Source of the DNA: Sulfurifustis variabilis
GTDB taxonomy: Bacteria > Pseudomonadota > Gammaproteobacteria > Acidiferrobacterales > Sulfurifustaceae
Length of the DNA: 64,000 nucleotides
Assembly (NCBI RefSeq): GCF_002355415.1
Contig: NZ_AP014936.1
Span: 1,860,001-1,924,000 of the forward strand
Reading direction: 5' to 3'
The notes under the pieces are model-generated. The model ran no database searches, was not told the origin of the DNA, and worked only from the letters and a program-made list of their open reading frames with translations. Positions 1 through 8,945 of this stretch are shown piece by piece; within the stretch, counting starts at the first letter, position 1; each line of letters opens with the position of its first letter. Both the position numbers and the translations under genes were made by a program.

Positions 1-1
1 C

Positions 2-424
2 CGCGCGGGCGGCGGCCTCCCGGATCTCATGGGCCGGATCGACGACGCCTTGCGCAAGACCCGCGGCGCCGCGATCGGGCTCGCCGAGATCGACCGGGCC
101 CGCCGTCTGATCCGATACGTCGGCGTGGGGAACATCGCCGGGTCGATCGTGACCGCGAACGCCCACGCACGCAGCCGCAGCGTCGTGTCGCTCAACGGGA
201 CGGTCGGCGGCGGCGTCCGCAAGGTACAGGAGTTCACCTATCCGTGCGAGAACGGCGCTCTCCTGGTCCTGCATTCGGACGGCCTGCGCGGCCTCTGGTC
301 GCTGGACCGCTACCCGGGGCTGCTGCGCCGCGATCCGGCCCTGATCGCAGGCGTGCTCTACCGCGACTACCGCCGCAGCCGCGACGACGTGACCGTCGTC
401 GTGCTGCGGACGGACGGAGGCTGA
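2..424 (+). CDS. SpoIIE/RsbX-type serine phosphatase, C-terminal part (5' end outside window)
   Basis: The frame is open from the first bases, so the true start lies upstream of the window. The visible 140 residues look like the end of a PP2C-like SpoIIE domain: a VGVGNIAG strand, the LHSDGLRG segment (conserved SDG), and a final DDVTVVVLR strand carrying the metal-binding Asp pair. Proteins of this kind dephosphorylate anti-sigma antagonists or stressosome subunits in Rsb-type partner switching. The next gene starts 6 bases later with an RsbT-like ATPase domain, which supports that role. Which partner it acts on cannot be told from here. Confidence 0.8.
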   Translation, partial: RAGGGLPDLMGRIDDALRKTRGAAIGLAEIDRARRLIRYVGVGNIAGSIVTANAHARSRSVVSLNGTVGGGVRKVQEFTYPCENGALLVLHSDGLRGLWSLDRYPGLLRRDPALIAGVLYRDYRRSRDDVTVVVLRTDGG

Positions 425-430
425 ACCGCC

Positions 431-2599
431 ATGGCGAGCGTCGATCTCTCCAGCCGTCCCATCCTCGCGCAGGACATCCGCTTCGAGCGCGACGTCGTGG
501 CGACCCGCCAGCGCGCGCGCCAGATCGCGGCCCTCCTCGGCTTCGATGCCCAGGACCAGACGCGCATCGCGACCGCCGTGTCGGAAATCGCGCGCAACGC
601 GTTCGGCTACGCCGGCGGCGGGCGCGCGGAGTTCACGCTCGAGGACGCCGGGACCACGTTCGCCGTTCGGATCCGCGACCGCGGACCGGGCATCGACGGT
701 CTTGACGACATCCTCGACGGGCGCTATCGCTCCGAAACCGGCATGGGCAAGGGCATCATCGGGGCGAAGCGGCTGATGGATGATTTTCGGGTGGACACGA
801 GCCCGTCGCGCGGCACGACCGTCACGCTCGGCAAGCGGCTGCCCGCCGCGGTGGCGCCCGGCCGGCTCGGCGACATCGCCGCGCGGCTCGCCGCGCAGGC
901 GCTCGAGGACCCGATCGACGAGCTGCGGCAGCAGAACCGGGAGCTGATGCAGGCGCTCGAGGCGCTGAACCAGCGCCAGCGCGAGCTGGCGGAGCTCAAC
1001 CGCGAGCTCGAGGACACGAACCGCGGCGTCGTCGCGCTCTACGCGGAGCTGGACGAAAAGGCCTACACGCTCCAGCGCGCCAACGAGGTCAAGAGCCGTT
1101 TCCTGTCGAACATGACGCACGAGTTCCGCACGCCGCTGAACTCGATCCTGAGTCTCGCGCGCCTGCTGCTCGACCGCGTGGACGGCGAGCTGAACCCGGA
1201 GCAGGAGAAGCAGATCGGCTTCATCCGCAAGGCCGCCGAGAACCTGTCCGAGCTGGTCAATGACCTGCTGGATCTGGCGAAGGTCGAGGCCGGCAAGATT
1301 CCGGTGCACCCGGTCGAGTTCCGGGTGAGCGACCTGTTCGGCACCATCCGCGGCATGCTCAAGCCGCTGCTCGCCGCGAACCTGTCGGTAAACCTCGTCT
1401 TCGAGTCGACCGACCACCTGCCCCCGCTCTACACCGACGAGGGCAAGGTGGCGCAGATCCTCCGCAACCTTATCTCGAACGCGCTCAAGTACACCGAGCG
1501 CGGCGAGGTGCGCGTGGGCGCGGAGCTCGCGAGCGGAGGCATGATGCTGTTCCACGTGACGGACACCGGGATCGGCATCGCGGCGGCCGACCAGGAGCGC
1601 ATCTTCGAGGAGTACACGCAGGTGGATTCCGAGATCCAGCGGCGCGTGCGCGGGACCGGACTCGGGCTGCCGCTCTCGCGCCGCCTGGCCCAGCTGCTCG
1701 GCGGCAACATCTCGGTCAAGAGCGACGTCGGCGTGGGATCGACCTTCTACGCCACCGTCGCCGTCCATTATGCCGGGCCGGCGGAGGTGTCCTACGTGCC
1801 CGAGCTGACCCGCCATCTCGATCCCACGCGCCTGCCGGTGCTGGTCGTCGAGGACAACCGCGAGGTGCTGTTCCTCTACGAGAAGTACGTGAAGAACTCG
1901 GGCTTCCAGATCATCCCGGCGCGCTCCACGAGAGAGGCGCGCGCGGTGCTGCAGGAGATCCGGCCGGTCGCGATCGTCCTCGACGTTCTGCTCGAAGGCG
2001 AGAGCACCTGGGGACTGCTGACCGAGCTCAAGGAGAACGCGTCCACCCGCGGCATCCCGACTTACGTGGTCACCATCGTCGAGAACGCCAAGAAGGCGCT
2101 CGCCCTCGGGGCCGACGGTTTTCACGTGAAGCCGTTGCAGCGCGAATGGCTCATCGAAAAGTTGAGCCAGGCCCAGCGTGCCCGGCACCGGACCGTGCTG
2201 ATCGTCGACGACGACGAGATTTCCCGCTACCTCGTCAGGGGCGCGCTCGCGCCCGCGCGTATCACGCTGCTCGAGGCCGCCGGCGGACAGGAAGGTCTGA
2301 GGCTCGCGCGGGAACGGCATCCGCAGGCGATCGTGCTCGACCTCGGGATGCCGGACCTCGACGGATTCGAGGTGCTGGCCGCGCTGAAGGCGGACAGCGA
2401 GGTTCGCGACATCCCGGTGATCGTTTACACCGCGCAGGCATTGAGCCACGATGATCGCCGGCGACTGAGCGCCGCGGCGACCGTCATCCCCAAGGAGGGG
2501 TTGTCCCGCGAGGAAACGCAGAAGCGCTTGAACGCGGCGTTGTCCAAGGCCGGGTTGCACATCGACGAAGCCGCTTCGTCAGGAGAAGTCACGGCATGA
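431..2599 (+). CDS. Hybrid sensor kinase with N-terminal RsbT-like ATPase and two receiver domains
   Basis: This 722-residue protein has an unusual order. Residues 1-140 are an anti-sigma/RsbT-type HATPase (SEIARNAFGYAGGG N-box; DRGPGI; TGMGKGIIGAKR). Residues 165-220 form a Gln/Glu/Leu-rich coiled coil. A HisKA domain follows with phospho-acceptor His230 in THEFRTPLNS, then HATPase_c (NLISNALKYTERG, DTGIGI, GTGLGLPLS). Two receiver domains end the protein, with phospho-Asp near 518 (IVLDVLLEG) and 637 (IVLDLGMPD). No membrane segment is seen, so it is cytoplasmic. It probably passes Rsb-type partner-switch input into a phosphorelay. The following kinase overlaps by 4 bases (ATGA), so the two are co-translated. 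Confidence 0.9.
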   Translation: MASVDLSSRPILAQDIRFERDVVATRQRARQIAALLGFDAQDQTRIATAVSEIARNAFGYAGGGRAEFTLEDAGTTFAVRIRDRGPGIDGLDDILDGRYRSETGMGKGIIGAKRLMDDFRVDTSPSRGTTVTLGKRLPAAVAPGRLGDIAARLAAQALEDPIDELRQQNRELMQALEALNQRQRELAELNRELEDTNRGVVALYAELDEKAYTLQRANEVKSRFLSNMTHEFRTPLNSILSLARLLLDRVDGELNPEQEKQIGFIRKAAENLSELVNDLLDLAKVEAGKIPVHPVEFRVSDLFGTIRGMLKPLLAANLSVNLVFESTDHLPPLYTDEGKVAQILRNLISNALKYTERGEVRVGAELASGGMMLFHVTDTGIGIAAADQERIFEEYTQVDSEIQRRVRGTGLGLPLSRRLAQLLGGNISVKSDVGVGSTFYATVAVHYAGPAEVSYVPELTRHLDPTRLPVLVVEDNREVLFLYEKYVKNSGFQIIPARSTREARAVLQEIRPVAIVLDVLLEGESTWGLLTELKENASTRGIPTYVVTIVENAKKALALGADGFHVKPLQREWLIEKLSQAQRARHRTVLIVDDDEISRYLVRGALAPARITLLEAAGGQEGLRLARERHPQAIVLDLGMPDLDGFEVLAALKADSEVRDIPVIVYTAQALSHDDRRRLSAAATVIPKEGLSREETQKRLNAALSKAGLHIDEAASSGEVTA

Positions 2600-4110
2600 C
2601 GCAGCTTTCACGCTTCCCCTCCTCCGGCGCCGCGTCGCCCGGCGAGGCGGGCCGCGCCCTCTCGGCGCCCGACTCGCCGGAAACCCTGCTGGTCATCGAC
2701 GACAACGACGGCAACCGCTACGCGGTCGCGCGCCTGCTCAAGGCCGCCGGTTACGATGTGCTCGAGGCCGGGACCGGGCGCGAAGGACTGCAGCTCGTCT
2801 TCGAACGCCGCCCCGACCTCGTGCTGCTCGACATCCGCCTGCCGGACATCATGGGCTGGGACGTGTGCCGGAGCATCAAGACCGATGCGCATACGGCGCT
2901 CATCCCCGTGCTTCACGTCTCCGCCAGCTTCGTCACCGACCGCGATCGGGCCCGCGGTCTGGAGGACGGAGCCGACGGCTACCTCGTGCATCCGGTCGAT
3001 CCGGCCGTCCTGCTCGCCTCGGTGCGCGCGCTGCTGCGCCTGCGCAAGGCGCACGAAGCGCAACGCCGGTCGGAGCTGCGGCTCCAGCAGGTGGTCAACC
3101 ACGCCCCGGTCGTCCTGTTCACCGTCGACGCCGCGGGCAGGTTCACGTTCTTCAGCGCGGGCAGCGAGCTGCAGATGCGCGGCCTGCCGTCCGAGGCGAT
3201 CGTCGGGCGCTCGATCGAGGAGCTGCCCCTGAAGGACACGGCGTTCCTCGATCAGGCCAGGCGCGCGCTCGCGGGCGAGACCTTCACGGCCGAAGTGCCC
3301 TTCTTCGATCGCCACTTCGAGATTCGCTACTCCCCGCTGCCCGAGGGAGAAGAGGCCGGCGGCTTCGTGGGCGTGGCGACCGACATCACCGAGCGCCGCC
3401 GCGCGGAAGCGAGCCGCGAGGAAGTGCTGGCCGTGCTCGCCCACGACCTGCGCAGCCCGGTGGCCGCCATCCGCTTCAACCTGGACGCGCTCGATCGCGT
3501 CATGCAGTACGGCAACTCCGGCAGGACGTCGCCCGAGGACCTGATCGCCCGGATCCGCCAGTCCGCCGGCAGGGCGGAACGCCTGATTTCGGATCTGCTG
3601 GACCGCGCACGGATGGAATCGGGCACCTTCCGCATCGAACGGTCCTCGCTCGACGCGTTGCGCCTCGCGCGCGAGGCGGCCGAGCTCATGATGCCCATCG
3701 CCGCGGCGAAGGGCGTGCGCTTCCTCCTCGACGTGCCGTCCGACTCCTGCCCGCTCCTCGGCGACCGCAGCCGGCTTCTGCAGGCTTTGTCCAATCTCAT
3801 CGAGAACGCCATCAAGTTCGCGCCGGCCCGCGACGGCGGCGTGGAGCTGAACCTGACCCGCTCCGGCCGCGAGCTCGCGTTCTGCGTGAGCGACAACGGT
3901 TCGGGCATGACGGAAGAGGACAGCGCACGCGTGTTCGACCGCTTCTGGCGAAAGCCGGGCGACCGCCGCCAGGGCGTGGGGCTCGGGCTCGCGATCGCGC
4001 GTGGAATCGTGGAAGCGCACGGTGGCCGCATCTGGGCGGAGAGCCGCCCGGGCGCCGGGGCTCGTTTCTGTTTCGCGCTGCCGCGTCCGAACCCGCAGCC
4101 GGACGCGTGA
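2596..4110 (+). CDS. Receiver-PAS-histidine kinase
   Basis: This is a 504-residue soluble kinase. A receiver domain spans about 30-145, with acidic residues in LLVIDDNDGNR and phospho-Asp79 in LLDIRLPD. A PAS domain follows at about 155-270 (VVNHAPVVLFTVDAAGRF). The HisKA domain has His283 in LAHDLRSPVAAI, and HATPase_c is shown by NLIENAIKFAPA, VSDNGSGM and GVGLGLAIARGI. The start overlaps the stop of the hybrid kinase before it (ATGA), so it is a likely phosphorelay partner receiving phosphate from that protein. Its stop lies 27 bases from the stop of the convergent kinase on the other strand. No output domain is present. Confidence 0.9.
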   Translation: MTQLSRFPSSGAASPGEAGRALSAPDSPETLLVIDDNDGNRYAVARLLKAAGYDVLEAGTGREGLQLVFERRPDLVLLDIRLPDIMGWDVCRSIKTDAHTALIPVLHVSASFVTDRDRARGLEDGADGYLVHPVDPAVLLASVRALLRLRKAHEAQRRSELRLQQVVNHAPVVLFTVDAAGRFTFFSAGSELQMRGLPSEAIVGRSIEELPLKDTAFLDQARRALAGETFTAEVPFFDRHFEIRYSPLPEGEEAGGFVGVATDITERRRAEASREEVLAVLAHDLRSPVAAIRFNLDALDRVMQYGNSGRTSPEDLIARIRQSAGRAERLISDLLDRARMESGTFRIERSSLDALRLAREAAELMMPIAAAKGVRFLLDVPSDSCPLLGDRSRLLQALSNLIENAIKFAPARDGGVELNLTRSGRELAFCVSDNGSGMTEEDSARVFDRFWRKPGDRRQGVGLGLAIARGIVEAHGGRIWAESRPGAGARFCFALPRPNPQPDA

Positions 4111-4137
4111 CCGGTTCGCTTCCCGCGTCGCCGACGA

Positions 4138-6147
4138 TCAGTTGAGGCGCGGATCCCCGTGCCGGTGGGCGAGGCCGCCCGGTCGCAACGCGGCCGGCGG
4201 CGCCGTCCGGCGGGCGAGGCCCTTTTCGAGCCGGTCGAGGTCGACCGGCTTCGTGAGGTGCTCGTCGAAGCCGGCCTCGAACGCCCGGTGCTTGTCCTCC
4301 GTCTTGCCCCACCCGGTCATCGCGACCAGAAAGACGTCGCGCCCCCATTCGGTCTTGCGGATGAGCTCGGCGCATTCGTAGCCGGTCATGTCGGGAAGGC
4401 CGATGTCGAGGAGCACCGCCTCCGGCCGGAATGTCGCCCCGAGCGCGAGCGCCTCGTCCGCGCGATACGCGACGGCGGGCCGGTGGCCGAAGGCCTCGAG
4501 CAGCGCTCGCATCGAGTCGGCGTTGTCGCGGTTGTCGTCGACCACGAGGACGCGCAGCGGGCGCTCCGCGGCGGTCGAGCCCGGCACCGTCGACGCCGGA
4601 GGCCGGGTCACCAGCGGTTCGCCGGCGGCCGGCAGGCGAACGACGAATTCGCTCCCCTTCCCGACTCCCTCGCTGTAGGCCTTCACCGACCCGCCGTGCA
4701 ACTCGACGAGCCCTTTCACGAGCGGCAGGCCCAGGCCGAGACCGCCTTCGCCCCGCCGATCGGCCGGCTGCAGCTGGAAGAAGTCGTCGAAAATCGAACC
4801 GAGCGCCGCGGGGTCGATGCCGATACCGTGATCCTTGATGCTCACGACGACGTCCCCGCCCTCCTCGGTGGCGACGACCGCGACCTTGCCCGGGCCGCGC
4901 GCATAACGCGCCGCGTTGTTCAGCAGGTTGGCGAACACCTGGGCGAGCCGCGTCTTGTCGCCGTCGAGGTAGACCGGGTCGGCCGGCAGCTCGAGCTGCA
5001 GCTCCTGCCCCGCCCGCTCGAGCAGCGGCCGGCTCTGCTCGCACGCGGCGTCGAGCACGTCCTGAAGCGGGACCCGGGCGCGCCGCAGATCGAGGCGGTT
5101 GCGTTTGATGCGCGAGACGTCGAGCAGATCCTCGAGCAGCCGCGCCATCTGGGCCACCTGCCGGTCGATGACGCCGATGGCCCACTCCACGACCTCGCGC
5201 TCCGGCCGGCGCGCGAGCAGCCGCGCGGCGTTGCCGAGCGGCGCGAGCGGGTTGCGCAGCTCGTGCGCGAGCGTGGCGATGAAGGCGTCCTTGCGCTGGT
5301 CCGCCTCGCGAAGCCGTTTCTCGATGGTCTTCTCGCGGGTGACGTCGACCGCGGTCGCGCCGATGCCGATGCGCCCTTCGGCGATCGGCAGCGGGAAGCG
5401 GTGCACGACGTAATAAAGGTTCTCGTTGGCGGGCGAGGATTTCTGCTCGCGGATGACCCGGTTCTCGCGCAGCACGCGCTCGTCGATCTCGTGCATCCGG
5501 GCGCCGATCTCCGGCCCGAAAAGCTCCCTGTCGGTGCGACCGATCCACTGCTCGCCGGGAATCCCGAAGCTGCGGCTGGTGCTTTCGTTCACATAGACGT
5601 AGCGGAGATCGGCGTCCTTCAGCCAGACGAGCGCGGGGTTGTTCTCGAGGAAGAGGAGCAGCTCCCGCTTGGAGCGCTCCACCTCGCTCGAGAGGCGCTG
5701 CATCTCGTCGGTCTGCTCCTCCGCCAGGCGCACGCGTTTCTCGAGGGCGAGCCGGGCCCCCCGCAACTGCTCGGCGAGCACGGCGATGAGCACGGCCGAG
5801 AACGAAAAGATGAGGACCCGCGTGGCGTTCGCGCCCGTCAGGAGCGGCGCGCCGCTCAAGACGACGAGGACGGCGTTGCCGGCGACGCACAGCCCCGCCG
5901 TGAGCGCCGCGGGGCGCCAACCGCCATACCAGCCGGCCACCACCACGGCGGGAAAGGCGAAGATGAACGTGATGGTGTCGCCGAATGCGCCGCTCACCAG
6001 CGGCCGCACGGCCACCGACGCGGCGGCGAGCGCGACCGCGACCAGCCAGTCCGCCGGCCGGCGCGGCAACAGGGCGCGTACGGCCCGCGGCGCCCGGATT
6101 GCGCTGCCGGAATCGACTCCGGACGTCGGTGTGCCCCTGATACTCAT
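4138..6147 (-). CDS. Membrane-anchored PAS hybrid histidine kinase
   Basis: The N-terminal 110 residues have about four hydrophobic helices (LVAVALAAASVAVRPLVSG, ITFIFAFPAVVVAGWYGGW, and others), like the membrane module of DUF4118/MASE-type kinases. A coiled coil, a PAS domain (about 165-285; ENNPALVWLKDADLRYVYVN), HisKA with His295 in ATLAHELRNPLAP, HATPase_c (NLLNNAARYARG, DHGIGID, GLGLGLPLVKGL) and a C-terminal receiver with phospho-Asp near 581 (LLDIGLPDMTG) follow. It faces the 2596-4110 kinase tail to tail, and 172 bases separate it from the Roadblock gene upstream, so it probably has its own promoter. Its signal is unknown. Confidence 0.9.
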   Translation of the reverse strand: MSIRGTPTSGVDSGSAIRAPRAVRALLPRRPADWLVAVALAAASVAVRPLVSGAFGDTITFIFAFPAVVVAGWYGGWRPAALTAGLCVAGNAVLVVLSGAPLLTGANATRVLIFSFSAVLIAVLAEQLRGARLALEKRVRLAEEQTDEMQRLSSEVERSKRELLLFLENNPALVWLKDADLRYVYVNESTSRSFGIPGEQWIGRTDRELFGPEIGARMHEIDERVLRENRVIREQKSSPANENLYYVVHRFPLPIAEGRIGIGATAVDVTREKTIEKRLREADQRKDAFIATLAHELRNPLAPLGNAARLLARRPEREVVEWAIGVIDRQVAQMARLLEDLLDVSRIKRNRLDLRRARVPLQDVLDAACEQSRPLLERAGQELQLELPADPVYLDGDKTRLAQVFANLLNNAARYARGPGKVAVVATEEGGDVVVSIKDHGIGIDPAALGSIFDDFFQLQPADRRGEGGLGLGLPLVKGLVELHGGSVKAYSEGVGKGSEFVVRLPAAGEPLVTRPPASTVPGSTAAERPLRVLVVDDNRDNADSMRALLEAFGHRPAVAYRADEALALGATFRPEAVLLDIGLPDMTGYECAELIRKTEWGRDVFLVAMTGWGKTEDKHRAFEAGFDEHLTKPVDLDRLEKGLARRTAPPAALRPGGLAHRHGDPRLN

Positions 6148-6319
6148 GCGCTGATCCCCCGGCGTAGAGACGCATGCTACAGCAGCGGCACTGCGGTGCG
6201 TTGAGGAAGATCAATGTAGGGATTCACACGCTGCGGGAGCGGGCTTCCGGGAAGACGGGAATCGGCCAATCTGCTCGGAGGTTCCTGGCAGGACTGTCAT
6301 GGAAAGCGGCGCGCCGGTT

Positions 6320-6712
6320 TCACACCATGCTGGCCACAAGCCGCGCCGCGCGCCGGGCCTCGAGACGAAGCAGGCCGAGCTTTGCGTCGTCCCTCGCGAG
6401 CACGGCGAGGATCGCGGCGCTGCCTGCGGCGACCAGCACGGCCACGCCGCGGTCGCCGCGCACCCACGTCTCGTCCACGGCGCCGCGGCCGAATTCCTGT
6501 GCAACGGTGCGCGCGAGCGTGGCGAGCTCTCCGCAAAGAGCGCCGAGGCGGTCCGCGTCGAAGGAGGCGCCGTGCGAGGCCATGGGAAGCCCGTCAAGGG
6601 ACACCACGACGGCGGCCTCCACCCCGGCGCCCGATGCAACGAGCTCGCAGAGCGCCGTCTGCACCGAGCAAGCGCCGCTGGCGTTCTCCGCGCTCGCCGC
6701 CGGTTCGCTCAT
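6320..6712 (-). CDS. Roadblock/LC7-type protein
   Basis: The 130-residue product has the alpha-beta fold pattern of Roadblock/LC7 (MglB-like) domains: an N-terminal helix, a strand with EAAVVVSLDGLPMASHG, a long helix (FDADRLGALCGELATLARTV), then two strands (GVAVLVAAGSAAILAVLA) and a closing helix. Such proteins act as dimeric platforms or GTPase-activating partners for Ras-like GTPases. The start at MSEPAASAEN was chosen because its ATG overlaps the upstream gene's stop by 4 bases. It is the last gene of a long minus-strand run that includes an MglA-like GTPase at 11807-12352. Family assignment is by fold pattern, not a search. Confidence 0.75.
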   Translation of the reverse strand: MSEPAASAENASGACSVQTALCELVASGAGVEAAVVVSLDGLPMASHGASFDADRLGALCGELATLARTVAQEFGRGAVDETWVRGDRGVAVLVAAGSAAILAVLARDDAKLGLLRLEARRAARLVASMV

Positions 6713-7362
6713 TCGTACCGCCTTAGAAGCAGAGCGGCGAGCTCGACGATGGCATCGGATTCCCGGTACACATTGCCACATGTGCCCAGAAGGAGCCGTG
6801 AGCACCCGACATCGAGGGCGCACAGCGTCCAGCCGGGGGATGGTTCCGCTCCCATCGTAAGCTGAAAAACCCCGACGGCTTTCTCGTCCTCAGACACCAA
6901 CGTCCGACAGAGGCCATGCAGCACCTGGGCGAGTCCGGCGACGCGCTGGGCCGTTGCCTCGTCCATGCCAGCCGCGGCAACGCACAAACCGGACTCGTCG
7001 ACCAGCAACGCCTGTCGACGATCGGAGAGCGCCTCGAGCAGCGCCGGCAACCGGTCGCCCGGCGGCTCGTTGCGCTCCGGAAGCGGGGCGACATCCCCGA
7101 TCAGCCAGCCGGCGCGCTGCATCTGGAACAGCACGACGCGCGCCTCACGGCTGTCGGCGCGCCCGGTCCACGCGCACAGCTCCTCGACCGATGGGGCGCG
7201 CCGCGCGCCGTCTCGCAGAAGATGGCGAAGAACCGCGCGTCGGGGATCCCGCGCCCCGGCCGAGAGCGCATACCACGCTCCCGCCGCCGTCGGTATGACG
7301 AACGCGCGCACGGCGCCGCGCACGGAGGCCGCCGTCGTCCGTGGGCCGGCGGAGTCGGTCAT
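6709..7362 (-). CDS. Protein with a winged-helix-like region and a Roadblock-like domain
   Basis: The product has 217 residues and is not a family I can name. Residues 30-85 read like a winged helix (RRAVLRHLLRDGARR, PSVEELCAWTGR, REARVVLFQMQRAGWLIGD). The second half repeats the Roadblock pattern: a helix (LPALLEALSDR), a strand with QALLVDESGLCVAAAGMDE, a helix and two further strands. It resembles the DUF742-like or Roadblock partners that sit beside Ras-like GTPases in actinobacterial conservons. Both neighbours overlap it by 4 bases (ATGA on each side), implying coupled translation. The ATG at 7362 is chosen over a longer frame because it fits those overlaps. Confidence 0.65.
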   Translation of the reverse strand: MTDSAGPRTTAASVRGAVRAFVIPTAAGAWYALSAGARDPRRAVLRHLLRDGARRAPSVEELCAWTGRADSREARVVLFQMQRAGWLIGDVAPLPERNEPPGDRLPALLEALSDRRQALLVDESGLCVAAAGMDEATAQRVAGLAQVLHGLCRTLVSEDEKAVGVFQLTMGAEPSPGWTLCALDVGCSRLLLGTCGNVYRESDAIVELAALLLRRYE

Positions 7363-8945
7363 GTCTCGCGGCCCCGCCCGTCGCCGCCCGCCCCGGGGGC
7401 GTGACAGGCTTCGCAGTGGAGCGAACCGAGGCGCAGGTGGTAGCGGACCTTCGTTCCCGGCGGAATCTCGCCGCCGCAGCTGTCGCAAAGCGAACCGACC
7501 TCGATGAGCGTTTCGCCGAAACCGTCCACGGGAAGCGCGACACCGTCGAGCATGCGATTCCAGGGCGCGGTCTTCACGATATCCCGCCGGAAGCCCTCCT
7601 CCATCCCGCGCCACCGCTGGACCAGCCGCTCGGCCAGGCCATGACGACGAGCGCATTCCATCAACAACGCTTCACGGTAGTCGAAAAGCTCGTCGGAGAT
7701 CACCATCCAGTGATGCGCGTTGCGCGGCCGGTCGCCCAAATAGATTCTCTCGCCCGTGAATATCTGCCGCAGGAAGAGGTACTGCTTTTCAATCGAACGT
7801 TGCATCGTGACGCCGTGGAAGAACGACGACAGCCGCGGGTCGGCGTACACGCGCGTGTAGAAATCGACGAGGATGCTCATGAGCCGCTCGCCGGCGTCGA
7901 GCGCCGCCCACATTTCGGCATCGGGCGCACGATCCGAGTTTCGCCCGCCCCTCCCCCCCGGTGCGGTCGGGATCCCGGCCGTCGCGCTCTCGAACGGGTC
8001 GGCGTGGATAGCCGCGTCGGTCGCTCCCGCCTTGCGGGCAAGCTCGACGCCGGCCCAAACCATGGCCGGAAGGCCGGCGAGGTACACGGCCCAGTTCGAG
8101 AGCCCGGCGTGCGACCGGAACGCGATCGCGTCGGCCCGCCCGGCGACCGCGAACGGCGGCACCTGCGGGCCCGAGACGCAGGGTACGTAACGCAGGTTCC
8201 GATGTGCAACGAGAAGAGCGAGCAACGGGTGGTGCAGGTACAGGCCCGAGGCGTGGCGCACTCCGTGGTAGAGGTGAATCGGGCCGGTATGGCCATTGAG
8301 CAGTGCGTCGCGAACGACGCCGTACAGCGGGGCCAGGCCGGTGCCTGTCCCGACCAGCAGCATCGGTTGGTCCTTGGCGCTCGGCGCGTAGTAGCAGGTA
8401 CCCTCGGGCCCCTGCAGTTCGACTTCATCGTCTGCCGCGAGCTCGTCGAAGATCCAACTGCTCATCGCCCCGCGGAAGACCCGCTTGACGTGCAGCTCGA
8501 GAAAGTAGTCCTTCTGCGGCGCGCTCGCGAGTGAATAGCTCCGGATCAGCCCGTCGTGGCGGCGAAGATTGATGAACTGGCCGGCATGGTAATAGAGAGG
8601 CGTCGCAGGCTCGATCAGGAGGCGACAGATGTCCGGCGCGACGCGCTCCTTCTTGTGGACGACGGCCGGCGTGTAGAGGTCGGCCGCGCGCGGCGGCACT
8701 ATCTCCATGTCTCCGGCGGGGACGCACTTGCAGGGCAGGAAGTAGCCGTGCGCTCGGAGCGTCGGCCTCAGCCCGGACTGGGCCTTTTCGGGCACCTGTC
8801 CGCCGACGCAGCGCAACAGGCAGGTGTGGCAGATCCCGTTGCGACACGAGAACGGCACGTTGACGCCTTGGCGCAGGAACGCATCGATGACGCTCTCGCC
8901 GTCGCGGCAGTCGTACCACTCACCCTCGTAGTTCAATCGCGGCAC
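7359..8945 (-). CDS. Ferredoxin-reductase/truncated globin fusion with C-terminal zinc ribbon
   Basis: Four modules are visible in 528 residues. A plant-type [2Fe-2S] ferredoxin has Cys34, Cys39, Cys42 (CRNGICHTC) and Cys72. An FAD/NAD(P)-binding reductase follows (RSYSLAS for FAD, LVGTGTGLAPLYG for nucleotide), as in oxygenase electron-transfer proteins. Residues about 345-460 are a truncated haemoglobin (VDFYTRVYADPRLSSFF; proximal His candidate 411 or 412 in RNAHHWMVISDELFD). The tail has two CxxC pairs (487/490 and 511/514), a likely zinc ribbon. The fusion would bring NAD(P)H electrons to a haem that binds O2 or NO, suggesting NO detoxification or gas/redox sensing. The GTG at 8945 fits the ferredoxin N-terminus; an ATG at 8996 would add 17 residues. 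Overlaps with neighbours place it inside the Roadblock/GTPase operon. Confidence 0.85.
   Translation of the reverse strand: MPRLNYEGEWYDCRDGESVIDAFLRQGVNVPFSCRNGICHTCLLRCVGGQVPEKAQSGLRPTLRAHGYFLPCKCVPAGDMEIVPPRAADLYTPAVVHKKERVAPDICRLLIEPATPLYYHAGQFINLRRHDGLIRSYSLASAPQKDYFLELHVKRVFRGAMSSWIFDELAADDEVELQGPEGTCYYAPSAKDQPMLLVGTGTGLAPLYGVVRDALLNGHTGPIHLYHGVRHASGLYLHHPLLALLVAHRNLRYVPCVSGPQVPPFAVAGRADAIAFRSHAGLSNWAVYLAGLPAMVWAGVELARKAGATDAAIHADPFESATAGIPTAPGGRGGRNSDRAPDAEMWAALDAGERLMSILVDFYTRVYADPRLSSFFHGVTMQRSIEKQYLFLRQIFTGERIYLGDRPRNAHHWMVISDELFDYREALLMECARRHGLAERLVQRWRGMEEGFRRDIVKTAPWNRMLDGVALPVDGFGETLIEVGSLCDSCGGEIPPGTKVRYHLRLGSLHCEACHAPGAGGDGRGRET

Noticed and set aside
4159-6204. Long plus-strand open frame (681 codons) opposite the membrane kinase
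   Set aside because: It is antisense to a kinase with clear motifs. High GC removes stop codons, and the translation is Arg/Glu/Gly-rich without any domain.
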